Source: a candidate division WOR-3 bacterium
GTDB taxonomy: Bacteria > Hydrothermota > UBA3072
DNA: 64,000 nt
NCBI GenBank assembly: GCA_039804165.1
Contig: JBDRZZ010000002.1
Coordinates: 62,001-126,000 of the forward strand
Reading direction: 5' to 3'
The notes beneath the pieces were generated by a model. That model saw only the letters and a program-made list of their open reading frames with translations. It was not told where the DNA came from and did no database searches. Made by a program: the position numbers and the translations under genes. Below, one piece after another: positions 1 to 8,852 of the stretch. Position 1 is the first letter of the stretch, and every line of letters begins with the position of its first letter.

Positions 1-182
1 AAAATACAAAAGGGATCTCAATTAAAGGATTGAACGAAGAATTATCCAAAAGAGGAGCTTATATCTCTAACGGATACGGAAAACTGAAAGAGCTGACCTT
101 TAGAATCGCCCATATGGGAGACCTAACCGTTGAAGAAATTAAATGGGTTTTGGGAGAAATTGAGGATATAATAGGACTTTAA
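1..182 (+). CDS. Class V aminotransferase, C-terminal end (partial)
   Basis: Reading frame open from the window edge (first full codon at base 3) to a TAA at 180-182, giving about 59 residues. The tail contains LTFRIAHMGD followed by an acidic helix, the usual C-terminal end of small class V PLP aminotransferases of the alanine/serine-glyoxylate aminotransferase type, in which an Arg-Ile-x-His-Met-Gly segment lies near the active site. The Schiff-base lysine and start lie outside the window, so the substrate cannot be judged. The stop codon overlaps that of the convergent YgjV-like gene. Confidence 0.7.
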   Translation, partial: NTKGISIKGLNEELSKRGAYISNGYGKLKELTFRIAHMGDLTVEEIKWVLGEIEDIIGL

Positions 183-736
183 TTACTTTTTTTAATTACA
201 GGGAAGAGATCGAATCTAACAATACCAATAAAAATAGAGGTTAAAACAAAGGCTTCCGCAAGAACTCCTGGATAGGAATTATATATTATATTGTAAGTAA
301 GCCATAGAGGTCTTGGGGAGAGAAGTCCAATTCTTATCTTCTTCGGTTCTTTCATCCATAAGGCGATTGTCTCAAAAGTCATACCAATAACGGGTAAAAT
401 GCTAATCCATTTGTCCCAACATAAAATACCGGTAGCCCAGAATAACGCGATGAATAAAAACATTAAGATATTTTTCTCTAAATATTTTTTTCTTTCTCGT
501 AAGATAAAAGAAAAGGTTCTAATAGCTCCTATCAAATTCATCCCGGAAGCAGTTTTTGCTCCTAAAAGGGCAAAATGAATCGCAAAAAATATCTGGCCTA
601 TTCCTAAAAATACAAGAATTTTAATTCGCTTATTACTCTGAAAAGAAATTATAGCTGAGATGAGTCCTAAAACACCTATCCCTTGGACAAAAATGGCTTT
701 TTTATAATAAATAAGCTGAAGGAAATTCAAAAACAT
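179..736 (-). CDS. YgjV-like inner membrane protein
   Basis: A 185-residue polytopic protein with about six hydrophobic segments, including a first helix near residues 18-36 and a last near 158-174. The pattern (an LGLISAIISFQSNKR-like start, a central segment with GAKTASGMNLIGAIR, a late PRPLWLTYNIIY) matches the YgjV family (PF10688), whose function is unknown. It lies alone on the minus strand, with its stop overlapping the aminotransferase stop and 60 bases between its start and the upstream alpha-glucuronidase stop. It may be co-transcribed with that gene. Confidence 0.6.
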   Translation of the reverse strand: MFLNFLQLIYYKKAIFVQGIGVLGLISAIISFQSNKRIKILVFLGIGQIFFAIHFALLGAKTASGMNLIGAIRTFSFILRERKKYLEKNILMFLFIALFWATGILCWDKWISILPVIGMTFETIALWMKEPKKIRIGLLSPRPLWLTYNIIYNSYPGVLAEAFVLTSIFIGIVRFDLFPVIKKSN

Positions 737-796
737 TTCGTTGGTTAAAATATGATAAAAAGATAAAAAAACAACCCTGAAAATTATAGATTCTAA

Positions 797-2962
797 CTAC
801 CTATACCAGTGCCCCGGAACATATTTAAAATTAAGACTCTTATAATACTCAAGGGATTTGGATGGTTTTTCTAAACCTTCAGGGATTGGCTTTTTGGAGA
901 AAGTCTGAAAATACAAAACACAAGCGTCTCGCCACCATTTCGCTTCTTTTTCCTGAATTTTTAGAAATTCTTCAACTTTATTATATCTTTCTTCGTCAAT
1001 TAACCCTTTGAGTTTTGCCCAAGTCTTTCGCATATTCTCTACAGATTTAACTCCTTCATAGTATCTATAACACAACTCTTCCCAAAGAGTCCTTCCATTT
1101 TTCATTTTGTAATCCCAAGGAAGATGGTGAAACCATAAAAGATATTCGTCGGGGCAGCTTTCTAAGTTAGAAAAAAAATTAGCCACAGGAGGATAATACT
1201 GACTTACAGCATTACTCCCTTTGGAAGTTCTATCAAAACCGATTCCCACTGAATCTGCTTTATGGTAATAAACAGAAGTCCAGTCAGGTCTTCCTTCACT
1301 AATCCATGGAGCAGGTCCGTAATGATGCCCCCATCCCATTATGTGATGTAATCCCAAAGGGGTCATGTAATTAACTGCTACTTCCCTGGAGGTAAGCATC
1401 ATCTCTTTTACTGATTTAACAAATTCAGGGTTGTTAGTAAAGGTCATCCTGATCCACTCTTCAGCTATCTCTTCGGAGCTTAGTCTATGATTCCAGCTAA
1501 GTCGTCCAAAAGCATACCAGTTAGCCTGATCAAAAGGACTTCCACACCAGTCTCTATCGGTTCCGATATTAGAAACTCCTGCGATTCCACTTATTGAGTG
1601 TCCAAAGAGAGAGCCGTCTACTACTTTAGAAACGTAAGAGCCTTTCCCTTTAGCATAGGTGTCAAAATCTAAGACTTCTTTATATAAAGGAGCAAGATAG
1701 ACCAAGTGAGTAGAGAATCCTAAATACTCCTTAGTAATTTGAAATTCCATCATTAAAGGTGTCTTTTTCATTGCGCCAAATAAGGGATGGAAGGGTTCTC
1801 TCGGTTGAAAATCTATTGGCCCATTTTTCACCTGAATTAATACATTTTTAAGAAAGTAACCATCAAGAGGTTTGAACTCATTATACGCTTGTTTAGCTCT
1901 ATCTTCTGGGATCTTAGAATCATAAACAAAAGCTCTCCACATTACAATTCCCCCATAAGGGACAAGAGCTTTTGCCAACATATTCGCTCCATCTGCATGT
2001 GTTCTTCCAAAATCTTGTGGACCTGGTTGACCTTCTGAATTGGCTTTAACAAGGAATCCTCCAAAATCAGGAATATACCTGTAGATTTCTGCAACTTTAT
2101 CTTTCCACCATTTTATAACTTCTTTATTAAGAGGATCTGCGGTCCCTAGCCCTCCTATTTCCATTGGAGCATTAAAACGGGCAGTTAAATAAACTTTTAT
2201 TCCATAAGGCCGAAAAACATTACTAAGAGCAGCTACTTTTTCAAGATAAAATGGCCTCAACACCTCTGCATTAGCATTTACATTCGTAAGCACAACTCCA
2301 TTAATCCCAATTGAAGCATTGGCTCTTGCATAGTCTTTATAACGAGGATCTATATAATCTGGTAATTTGTGCCAGTCCCATATAGAGAATCCTGCATAAC
2401 CCCTCTCAACCGTTCTATCAAGATTATCCCAGTGATTTAAAATGCGATACTTAATAATTGGAGATTCAATTATTGAAAGATTCTCAATACTTTTTTGAGT
2501 TTGAAGAATTCTAAGAAAATTAAAAACCCCATAAAGTAAACCAATATCTGTCCGTGCAGAAATTAGTGTGCATTTCTTACCTTTAACGATGATGCTTTTT
2601 ATTATGAAACCTTCTTCATTTACTTTATTTAAAATCTCTTCTATCCCTAACTCAGAAACGAGGTTAGAAGATTTTAAGCTTCCTACAATGAGAACTCCAT
2701 CTTTATTCACCTTATCTGTAATTCTTATAGATTTTCCTAGTAAACCCCTTAACCCAAGCATTAATTCTTCTCTTGCTGCTTTTAAAGTTGGAGTATTTCC
2801 AGGAAAATAAACTACTTTTAAGTTTTCTTTGTATTCTTTCAACCTTTCTTCGTTATCTATTTTATCATAACGTAACCACAATCTATAACCATCTTCAGAG
2901 AAAATCTTAAAAGGAGCGGAGATGGTCAGTAAAAGTAGTGAGAGTCTCAAAATTATTGACAT
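797..2962 (-). CDS. aguA: Secreted alpha-glucuronidase, GH67
   Basis: A 721-residue protein with an N-terminal signal peptide (about residues 1-22) followed by GYRLWLRYDKI, the classic start of mature GH67 enzymes. Catalytic residues align by motif: Glu310 in KANSEGQPGP (acid), and Asp384 in NGPIDFQ with Glu406 in MEFQITKEYLG (the paired bases). The family removes 4-O-methyl-glucuronic acid from the non-reducing end of short xylo-oligosaccharides. Many GH67 enzymes are intracellular, but the signal peptide here implies a periplasmic or surface location. The start has a strong AAGGAGGA site. With the GH127 and GH3 enzymes nearby it suggests use of arabinoglucuronoxylan. Confidence 0.93.
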   Translation of the reverse strand: MSIILRLSLLLLTISAPFKIFSEDGYRLWLRYDKIDNEERLKEYKENLKVVYFPGNTPTLKAAREELMLGLRGLLGKSIRITDKVNKDGVLIVGSLKSSNLVSELGIEEILNKVNEEGFIIKSIIVKGKKCTLISARTDIGLLYGVFNFLRILQTQKSIENLSIIESPIIKYRILNHWDNLDRTVERGYAGFSIWDWHKLPDYIDPRYKDYARANASIGINGVVLTNVNANAEVLRPFYLEKVAALSNVFRPYGIKVYLTARFNAPMEIGGLGTADPLNKEVIKWWKDKVAEIYRYIPDFGGFLVKANSEGQPGPQDFGRTHADGANMLAKALVPYGGIVMWRAFVYDSKIPEDRAKQAYNEFKPLDGYFLKNVLIQVKNGPIDFQPREPFHPLFGAMKKTPLMMEFQITKEYLGFSTHLVYLAPLYKEVLDFDTYAKGKGSYVSKVVDGSLFGHSISGIAGVSNIGTDRDWCGSPFDQANWYAFGRLSWNHRLSSEEIAEEWIRMTFTNNPEFVKSVKEMMLTSREVAVNYMTPLGLHHIMGWGHHYGPAPWISEGRPDWTSVYYHKADSVGIGFDRTSKGSNAVSQYYPPVANFFSNLESCPDEYLLWFHHLPWDYKMKNGRTLWEELCYRYYEGVKSVENMRKTWAKLKGLIDEERYNKVEEFLKIQEKEAKWWRDACVLYFQTFSKKPIPEGLEKPSKSLEYYKSLNFKYVPGHWYR

Positions 2963-3022
2963 ATCTTCCTCCTTATAATTTAAAGCTTACCAAAATTTCT
3001 CCTTAAATACTAAAAGAAGCCT

Positions 3023-3145
3023 TTAGAGGTAGGGTAAAATCATTATCTGGATCAAATGTCGCTTTTCTTCTTCCACAGCTATAAGTGTAAGTTTCTCTTT
3101 ATAATTCTCTTCGTAAGGAATCAAAACAAATATTACTTTTTTCAT
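3023..3145 (-). CDS. Possible 40-residue ORF of unknown function
   Basis: This ORF lies in the roughly 290-base space between two glycoside hydrolase genes. It starts at ATG 3145, five bases after a good AAGGAG, and begins MKKVIFVLIPYEENYKEK. No family is recognised. A different reverse frame over the same bases reads a plausible protein-like tail (TFDPDNDFTLPLKASFSI) closed by a stop, so the stretch could instead be the decayed 3' end of a lost gene. The good ribosome site is the only argument for expression. Confidence 0.25.
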   Translation of the reverse strand: MKKVIFVLIPYEENYKEKLTLIAVEEEKRHLIQIMILPYL

Positions 3146-3256
3146 TTTCTCCTTCTTAGAATAATTAACAAAAATTTAACCCATTTATCCAAATAATCAA
3201 GATTTGAATATCTTAAGCACTAAGTTCCTAATCAATAAAAATCTCTTAAAAATTAA

Positions 3257-5224
3257 TTATTTTCTCCAAAACCACACTGCCATTTCTCCGGGAGTGCGAT
3301 TGGACCATGCATAATAAGGTATAGCGAATAATTCTCTTTCCCTCCCTTTTTTATCTAATACTTTACCTTTAATTACAACTAAACCTTTTAATAAATCTTC
3401 GCAGTATACAGGGTTAAGCTTAGCATCATTTGGTATTACTAAGTCAAAGACTCCTTCCTCGTTGTCAACCTCTTCGGCACAGTAAACAATAGGACCACGA
3501 ACAAGTGCAACTTTGTTTACATCATCTTTAACTTTTTCGTTTGCCAAAACTCGCCGAACAGACATTGGTAGAACTAATTCAATTACATCTCCTTTTGACC
3601 ACTTTCGAGTAATCCCGGCAAATCCTTTATTAATCTTAAAATCGTAAAAATTATCATTTACTTTTAAGGTTATTACCTCTTTATTCTCTTCTAAATATCT
3701 ATAGAGGTCGCTTGGGACCACTTCTCCAATAGCCCATCCTGGGATACGAATATTTAAGGTAAAAACCCTTTCACTTTCCGGATTCAATATTATTTTTATT
3801 TTCCCATCCCATGGATATTCGGTTTCCTGCTGAAGGAAAACTCTAATACCATTCATATTTACATTAGCCTTGTTTGCAACGAAAAGGTTGATATATAATG
3901 TATCACCTTTATATGCATAAATATAATTGGGGATTGAAGGCATAAAGCGAATAATATTCGTTGGGCAGCAAGAACAGTCAAACCATTCCTTTCTCGTTAA
4001 AGAACCTTGATTAAACTTAAATTTTCCATCAGATTCAAGAGGATTCGGATAAAAAAAAGAATTTCCTTCCAGAGAAACTCCAGAGAGCATCCCATTATAA
4101 AGACTCCTCTCTAAAACATCTATGTATTTCGCTTCGCCATGAAGTAAAAACATTTTGTGAGTCCAATAAATAAAACCAATTGCAGCACAGGTCTCATTAT
4201 AAGCAGTTAGATTGGGTAATTCGTAAGCTTCACCGAAAGACTCTCCTTCATGGCGAGACCCTATTCCTCCTGTTATATATAATTTTTTAGAAACCACATC
4301 TTCCCACAGCCTCCTAACTGCTTTTAGATAAGAGGAGTCTTTCATAATTGCTGCAATATCCGTCATTCCTGAATACATATAAACAGCTCTGACTGCGTGA
4401 CCAACAGCTTCATTTTGTTCAATTACTGGTTTATGATCTTGACTGTATGAACCGTAAAGTTCGTGGCCCTTTGCATTACCTCTTTGGTCTAAAAAGAATT
4501 TTGCCATCTTAAGATATTTTTCTTTTTTTGTTAAGAGATATAATTTTACTAGACCTGTTTCAATAATCTGATGGCCTGGCACATCGAGTCTTTTTCCGGG
4601 ACCAAAGGTTTTGCAAATCAAATCTGCATTCTTTAAAGCAATATTCAAAAGATTTTTCTTTCCGGTTGCTTTATAATGAGCAAAAGCTGCCTCATACAAA
4701 TGACCCATGTTATACAATTCGTGGCTTGCTCCAAGATTAAACCAGCGAGGGCCCGGTTTTACCCACCAGGCCGGAGTCTTCTCAGGATTTATTGTCTTCC
4801 AAGTGCAAAGATATCCGTCTTCTTCTTGAGCTATGGCAATCTTTTCGATAATCCCATCAATATATTTTTCTAACTTTAAGTCAGGATGGCAAGCTAATGA
4901 ATATGAAGCTCCTTCAATTACCTTATAAACATCAGAATCATCGAAAGGCATTTTGCCCTCATATTCTCCCCCCAATAGTCCACCAGCTCTGGCAAAATTT
5001 CTAATTCTTCCTTCCTTTTCGCATTTTTCAAATCCAAAGGGGATTGTAACAGTTCTATTGGTCTCAATTCGTTTTGACCAAAAATTATCAGTTAATGTTA
5101 TATCTGTAAAAGAAACGGGTGTAAGTGGATAGAGACTTTCTTTTCTTTTGTAATTCGTTGCACAGGAGACCAAAAAGATCTCAAAAAAGAAACCTAATAT
5201 TTTAATAAGGGATTTAATACTCAT
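3257..5224 (-). CDS. Lipoprotein beta-L-arabinofuranosidase-like enzyme, GH127
   Basis: The start is placed at ATG 5224 because it follows TAGGAGGG and begins a lipoprotein signal: hydrophobic residues 5-17 and lipobox LVSC with Cys21. The longer upstream frame has no ribosome site and would bury the signal. The 655-residue protein is DUF1680/GH127. Family zinc and catalytic residues are visible: ETC in NETCAAIG (Glu and first Cys) and the Cys pair ending DCSCC, where the last-but-one Cys is the thiol nucleophile in characterised members. It should remove terminal beta-L-arabinofuranose from glycans outside the cytoplasmic membrane. The exact linkage is uncertain because GH127 relatives vary. 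A promoter and palindrome precede it. Confidence 0.85.
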   Translation of the reverse strand: MSIKSLIKILGFFFEIFLVSCATNYKRKESLYPLTPVSFTDITLTDNFWSKRIETNRTVTIPFGFEKCEKEGRIRNFARAGGLLGGEYEGKMPFDDSDVYKVIEGASYSLACHPDLKLEKYIDGIIEKIAIAQEEDGYLCTWKTINPEKTPAWWVKPGPRWFNLGASHELYNMGHLYEAAFAHYKATGKKNLLNIALKNADLICKTFGPGKRLDVPGHQIIETGLVKLYLLTKKEKYLKMAKFFLDQRGNAKGHELYGSYSQDHKPVIEQNEAVGHAVRAVYMYSGMTDIAAIMKDSSYLKAVRRLWEDVVSKKLYITGGIGSRHEGESFGEAYELPNLTAYNETCAAIGFIYWTHKMFLLHGEAKYIDVLERSLYNGMLSGVSLEGNSFFYPNPLESDGKFKFNQGSLTRKEWFDCSCCPTNIIRFMPSIPNYIYAYKGDTLYINLFVANKANVNMNGIRVFLQQETEYPWDGKIKIILNPESERVFTLNIRIPGWAIGEVVPSDLYRYLEENKEVITLKVNDNFYDFKINKGFAGITRKWSKGDVIELVLPMSVRRVLANEKVKDDVNKVALVRGPIVYCAEEVDNEEGVFDLVIPNDAKLNPVYCEDLLKGLVVIKGKVLDKKGRERELFAIPYYAWSNRTPGEMAVWFWRK

Positions 5225-5267
5225 ATTCCCTCCTAATTTTTTATTTGTTCTCGCTTCTAATATAAAC

Positions 5268-5290
5268 AATTTACCGGACTCAGGTAAATT
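5268..5290. promoter_or_regulatory. Palindrome at the GH127 transcription start (possible operator)
   Basis: Perfect 8-base arms AATTTACC and GGTAAATT separated by 7 bases. The element starts at the position expected for the first transcribed base of the GH127 promoter, where a repressor would block initiation. As a transcript it could also fold as a short hairpin. No regulator gene is adjacent. Confidence 0.4.
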
Positions 5291-5297
5291 ATTTTTT

Positions 5298-5326
5298 AAT
5301 ATAACATCAATTACCAAAATAGGCAA
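5298..5326 (-). promoter_or_regulatory. Promoter of the GH127 gene
   Basis: On the minus strand TTGCCT (5326-5321), a 17-base spacer, then TATATT (5303-5298). The start site should be near 5291, giving a leader of about 67 bases with AGGAGG before the ATG at 5224. Confidence 0.5.
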
Positions 5327-5405
5327 CATCAAAATCTCAAAGATAAATTATCTTCCTTATTTTTATTGATTTTTTAAACATTTCTAAGAGGAATTAAATC
5401 AAACC

Positions 5406-5434
5406 TTGACATTAGGGATTAAAATATTTAATAT
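5406..5434 (+). promoter_or_regulatory. Promoter of cysD-cysN
   Basis: TTGACA at 5406-5411, a 17-base spacer and TAATAT at 5429-5434. The expected start near 5441 leaves a leader of about 16 bases that still contains the AGAGGAAG ribosome site. Confidence 0.55.
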
Positions 5435-5456
5435 ATCTTGCAAATTAGAGGAAGAA

Positions 5457-6257
5457 ATGGACCATTTAAACATCCTAGAAAACAATAGCATTTATATTAT
5501 AAGAGAAGCCTATCAACAGTTCCAAAAAGTGGCTCTTTTATGGTCTATTGGTAAAGATTCTACAACGTTATTATATCTTATAAGGAAAGCTTTTTTTGGT
5601 GAAGTTCCTTTTCCTGTGCTTCATATTGATACAGGATATAAATTTGAAGAAATTTATAATTTTAGAGATGAATATGTAAAGAAATGGAATCTTAATCTTA
5701 TAATCCATCGTAATGATGAAGCAATATTAAAGAAGATGGGGCCAGAAAAAGGAAAATTGGAATGCTGCACTGCGTTAAAAACGAATGCTTTAAAAGACGC
5801 TATCAGCAAATACAGATTTCGAGCTTTATATCTTGGGATAAGAAGAGATGAGCACGGTATAAGAGCTAAAGAAAGGGTATTTTCTCCTAGGGATGAAGAC
5901 TTTGAATGGGATTATAGAAATCAACCTCCAGAGCTCTGGGATCAATATAAATCAAAGGCAAGAGAAGAAGAGCATATAAGGGTTCATCCTCTTCTCGGAT
6001 GGACAGAGATGGATATATGGGAGTATATTAAAAGAGAAAACATTCCTGTTGTAACTCTTTATTTCGCAAAAGATGGGAAAAGATATAGAAGTATCGGTTG
6101 TAAACCTTGTGTTATGCCTATCGAGTCAAACGCTCAAAATGTTGATGAGATAATTAAAGAGTTAAGAGAAACAAAAATATCAGAGCGAAGTGGTAGAGCA
6201 CAGGATAAAGAATCTGATTATATTATGGAAAAACTTCGTGCTCTTGGCTATATGTAG
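5457..6257 (+). CDS. cysD: Sulfate adenylyltransferase subunit 2
   Basis: Makes adenosine 5'-phosphosulfate (APS) from ATP and sulfate together with CysN. The start is set at ATG 5457 (266 residues) because AGAGGAAG lies just before it and the upstream extension would overlap the promoter. The PP-loop ATP-pyrophosphatase signature is present (LWSIGKDSTT), followed by HIDTGYKF, LGIRRDEHGIRAKER and the late GCKPC segment typical of CysD. The next gene is cysN, 13 bases downstream. No APS kinase (cysC), APS/PAPS reductase (cysH) or dissimilatory sulfate genes are in the window, so the destination of the APS is unknown. Confidence 0.93.
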   Translation: MDHLNILENNSIYIIREAYQQFQKVALLWSIGKDSTTLLYLIRKAFFGEVPFPVLHIDTGYKFEEIYNFRDEYVKKWNLNLIIHRNDEAILKKMGPEKGKLECCTALKTNALKDAISKYRFRALYLGIRRDEHGIRAKERVFSPRDEDFEWDYRNQPPELWDQYKSKAREEEHIRVHPLLGWTEMDIWEYIKRENIPVVTLYFAKDGKRYRSIGCKPCVMPIESNAQNVDEIIKELRETKISERSGRAQDKESDYIMEKLRALGYM

Positions 6258-6270
6258 AATAAGAATTTTT

Positions 6271-7503
6271 ATGAGAGCTGAAACCCCTTTGAAATTTGTC
6301 CTAATAGGACATATTGACCACGGTAAATCTACTCTTATTGGAAGACTTCTTTACGACACCAATTCTCTTCCTCCAGATAAAGTTGAAGAAGTGAGAAAGG
6401 CTTCAAAAGATGTTGGGGATAGTGAAATAGAATTCGCTTTTGTTATGGATCACTTAAGAGAAGAAAGAGAACAAGGAATTACCATAGATATAGCTTATTC
6501 ATTTTTTAGAAGTAAAAAAAGAGAATATGTAATTATAGACGCTCCTGGCCATGTGGAATTTGTAAAAAATATGCTTACAGGAGCTTCTCAAGCAGAAGCT
6601 GCTTTGCTTATTGTTGATGCTGTAGAAGGGGTGGAAGAACAAACCAAAAGACATGCTAATTTGATCTCAATGCTTGGCATTAAACAAGTTATTGTTGTTA
6701 TAAATAAAATGGATCTTGTTAATTTTAAAGAGGATTTGTTTTCTTCCCTAAAAAATGAGATTGAGGATTTTCTCTTATCTCTCAATTTAAAACCATCTTA
6801 TTATATTCCAATTTCTGCACTAAAGGGCGATAATATTGTCAAAGAGTCTGAATCTATGAGATGGTATAAAGGGCCTACTATATTAGGAGCTCTTGATTCT
6901 TTAAAAAGTGATCCTCTGCCTGTAGATAAAGAACTCATTTTCCCAATTCAGGATGTTTATAAGATAAGAGGAAAAAGAATTGCTGTGGGAAGAATTGAAA
7001 CTGGAAGTTTATCTATTGGAGAAGAAGTGGAAATACTCCCAAATGGAGAGAAAACCTTTATAAAATCCATTGAGAAATTTGAAGGAGAAATAGAAAAGGC
7101 AGAAGCTGGGGAATCAATAGGAATTACAACAGAAACTCCTGTTTTTTTAGAAAGAGGCTTTGTGTTGGTAAGAAAAGGAGAAGAACCTTTAGTAGGAGAA
7201 AGCCTTAATGCAAATCTTATATGGTTCTCAAAAGAGCCTTTAAAGAAAGAAGAAAGATTAACGATTCGCCTTGCCACTCAAGAAACCAAGGGTAGTATTT
7301 TAAAAATAAGAAGAAGGATAGATTCTTCTTCTCTTAAGATATTAGAAGAAAATGGTTCCTCTTTAAACAATTTGGAAATAGGAGAAGTTGAAATAAGGAC
7401 AAAAAAACCAATTGTTTTTACAAAATTTAACAAAGTTAAAGAAATGGGGAGGTTCGTTCTCATTAGAGAGAATGATCTTGTAGCAGGTGGAATTATCAAC
7501 TAA
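6271..7503 (+). CDS. cysN: Sulfate adenylyltransferase subunit 1 (GTPase)
   Basis: A 410-residue EF-Tu-like GTPase that drives APS synthesis by CysD. The start at ATG 6271 gives the expected N-terminus; the frame extends further upstream only inside cysD. GTPase motifs are intact: GHIDHGKST (G1), DAPGH (G3), NKMD (G4) and SALKG (G5), followed by two beta-barrel domains ending in GRFVLIRENDLVAGGII. It is shorter than E. coli CysN (475 residues), and no APS-kinase domain is fused, unlike NodQ/CysNC. The ribosome site is weak, so translation is probably coupled to cysD. Confidence 0.92.
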   Translation: MRAETPLKFVLIGHIDHGKSTLIGRLLYDTNSLPPDKVEEVRKASKDVGDSEIEFAFVMDHLREEREQGITIDIAYSFFRSKKREYVIIDAPGHVEFVKNMLTGASQAEAALLIVDAVEGVEEQTKRHANLISMLGIKQVIVVINKMDLVNFKEDLFSSLKNEIEDFLLSLNLKPSYYIPISALKGDNIVKESESMRWYKGPTILGALDSLKSDPLPVDKELIFPIQDVYKIRGKRIAVGRIETGSLSIGEEVEILPNGEKTFIKSIEKFEGEIEKAEAGESIGITTETPVFLERGFVLVRKGEEPLVGESLNANLIWFSKEPLKKEERLTIRLATQETKGSILKIRRRIDSSSLKILEENGSSLNNLEIGEVEIRTKKPIVFTKFNKVKEMGRFVLIRENDLVAGGIIN

Positions 7504-7520
7504 TTAAAAAGGGGGGGCTT

Positions 7521-8810
7521 ATTCTCTTTAAAAAAAGAAAAAGAAGAATAATTATCCTTGGGATTGATGGAGTTCCTTATAGTTTTTTAGAGAAAGGCAT
7601 AGAAAGTGGTAAGTTTGAAAATATAAAGAGAATTTCTAAGGAAAGCGGTGGATTAAAAAGATATAATTCGGTTTATCCAACAGTCTCTTCTGTGGCTTGG
7701 AGCTCTTATATGACGGGGAAGAATCCTGGGGAGCATTCAATTTTTGGATTCGTGGATCGCATCGCAAACCCTTTTAAATTGAAAATTCCTCTTGCAACAG
7801 ACAGAACTGCTGAGACTTTTTGGAAAAAGCTTTCTCTGGAAGGGAAAAAAGTCCTTGTGATGAATGTTCCTCTAACTTATCCTCCGGAAAAAGTAAATGG
7901 TATTTTAATTTCTTGTTTTCTTACTCCATCTATAGACAAAGCAGTAAATCCACCTTCTTATGTTGGATATTTAAAAGAAAAAAAATATGTGATAGATGTA
8001 GATCCAAATTTGGGGCATAAAGATAAAAGGCAGTTTATGAAAGAATTGTTTCAAGCTCTTGATAGGAGGATGGAGGTTTTCTTTGATTTGTTAAATAAAG
8101 AAGATTATTACCTGGCTCAATGTCATATAATGGAAACAGACCGATTAAATCACTTTTTTTGGGGAGATTATGAGGAAGGAGGAGAATTCAAGGAAGATTT
8201 TGAGAGATTTTATTATAAACTTGATAAATGGATAGGGGAGACTTTCAAACTGCTAAGCGAGAATGATACCTTTATTGTTTTATCGGATCACGGTTTTTGT
8301 AGAATTAAATATAATGTTCAAATAAACCATTTCTTGGAAGAGGAAGGGTATCTTTCTTGGGAAAAAGAGCTTCCAGAAAATATCACAGAAATTTCAAAAG
8401 ATTCTCTAGCCTATTCTCTTATTCCAGGAAGAATATATTTAAACTTAAAAGGTAGAGAAGAGAAAGGAAATGTCCCATTAGAGAAATATGATAAAATAAG
8501 AGAAGAATTAAAAGAAAAATTGTTGAATCTTAGAAGCCCAGAAGGAGAAAAAATAATTGAAAAGGTATTTTTTAGAGAAGAAATATATAAAGGAAAATAC
8601 CTTGAAAATGCGGCGGATATAATAGCTCATCCTTCTTGGGGGTTTGATTTAAAAGCAAATGTTAATACCTTCTCTATTTGTGAGAAACCAAAGGCAATAG
8701 AAGGAATGCACACTTATGAAGACGCTGTAATCTTTGGAGTAGGAATAAATCTAAATAGAGTAAATTCTATAGAGGATCCTCTTAAAGTTTTACTAGAAAA
8801 TAGTTATTAA
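7521..8810 (+). CDS. AlkP-superfamily phosphodiesterase/phosphohydrolase with unusual start
   Basis: Frame of about 429 residues in the type I phosphodiesterase/nucleotide pyrophosphatase branch of the alkaline phosphatase superfamily. Metal and nucleophile motifs are in order: ILGIDGVP (Asp ligand), YPTVSSVAW (Thr or Ser nucleophile), METDRLNHFF, LSDHGF and a late GMHTYED. The first ATG/GTG/TTG in frame is GTG 7692, which lies after the first two motifs, so translation must begin earlier. The only signal is an AAAAAGGGGGGG tract followed by ATT at 7521, taken here as the start. No signal peptide is visible. It is 17 bases after cysN, and a role in hydrolysing a nucleotide product of sulfate activation is possible but unproven. 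Confidence 0.75.
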   Translation: MLFKKRKRRIIILGIDGVPYSFLEKGIESGKFENIKRISKESGGLKRYNSVYPTVSSVAWSSYMTGKNPGEHSIFGFVDRIANPFKLKIPLATDRTAETFWKKLSLEGKKVLVMNVPLTYPPEKVNGILISCFLTPSIDKAVNPPSYVGYLKEKKYVIDVDPNLGHKDKRQFMKELFQALDRRMEVFFDLLNKEDYYLAQCHIMETDRLNHFFWGDYEEGGEFKEDFERFYYKLDKWIGETFKLLSENDTFIVLSDHGFCRIKYNVQINHFLEEEGYLSWEKELPENITEISKDSLAYSLIPGRIYLNLKGREEKGNVPLEKYDKIREELKEKLLNLRSPEGEKIIEKVFFREEIYKGKYLENAADIIAHPSWGFDLKANVNTFSICEKPKAIEGMHTYEDAVIFGVGINLNRVNSIEDPLKVLLENSY

Positions 8811-8852
8811 CAAAGAACTTACTTAGAGGAAGAGAATAGAATTTTTAAACTC

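Noticed and set aside
2568-2810. 80-residue plus-strand ORF inside the GH67 gene
   Set aside because: Antisense shadow with no recognisable motif or start signal.
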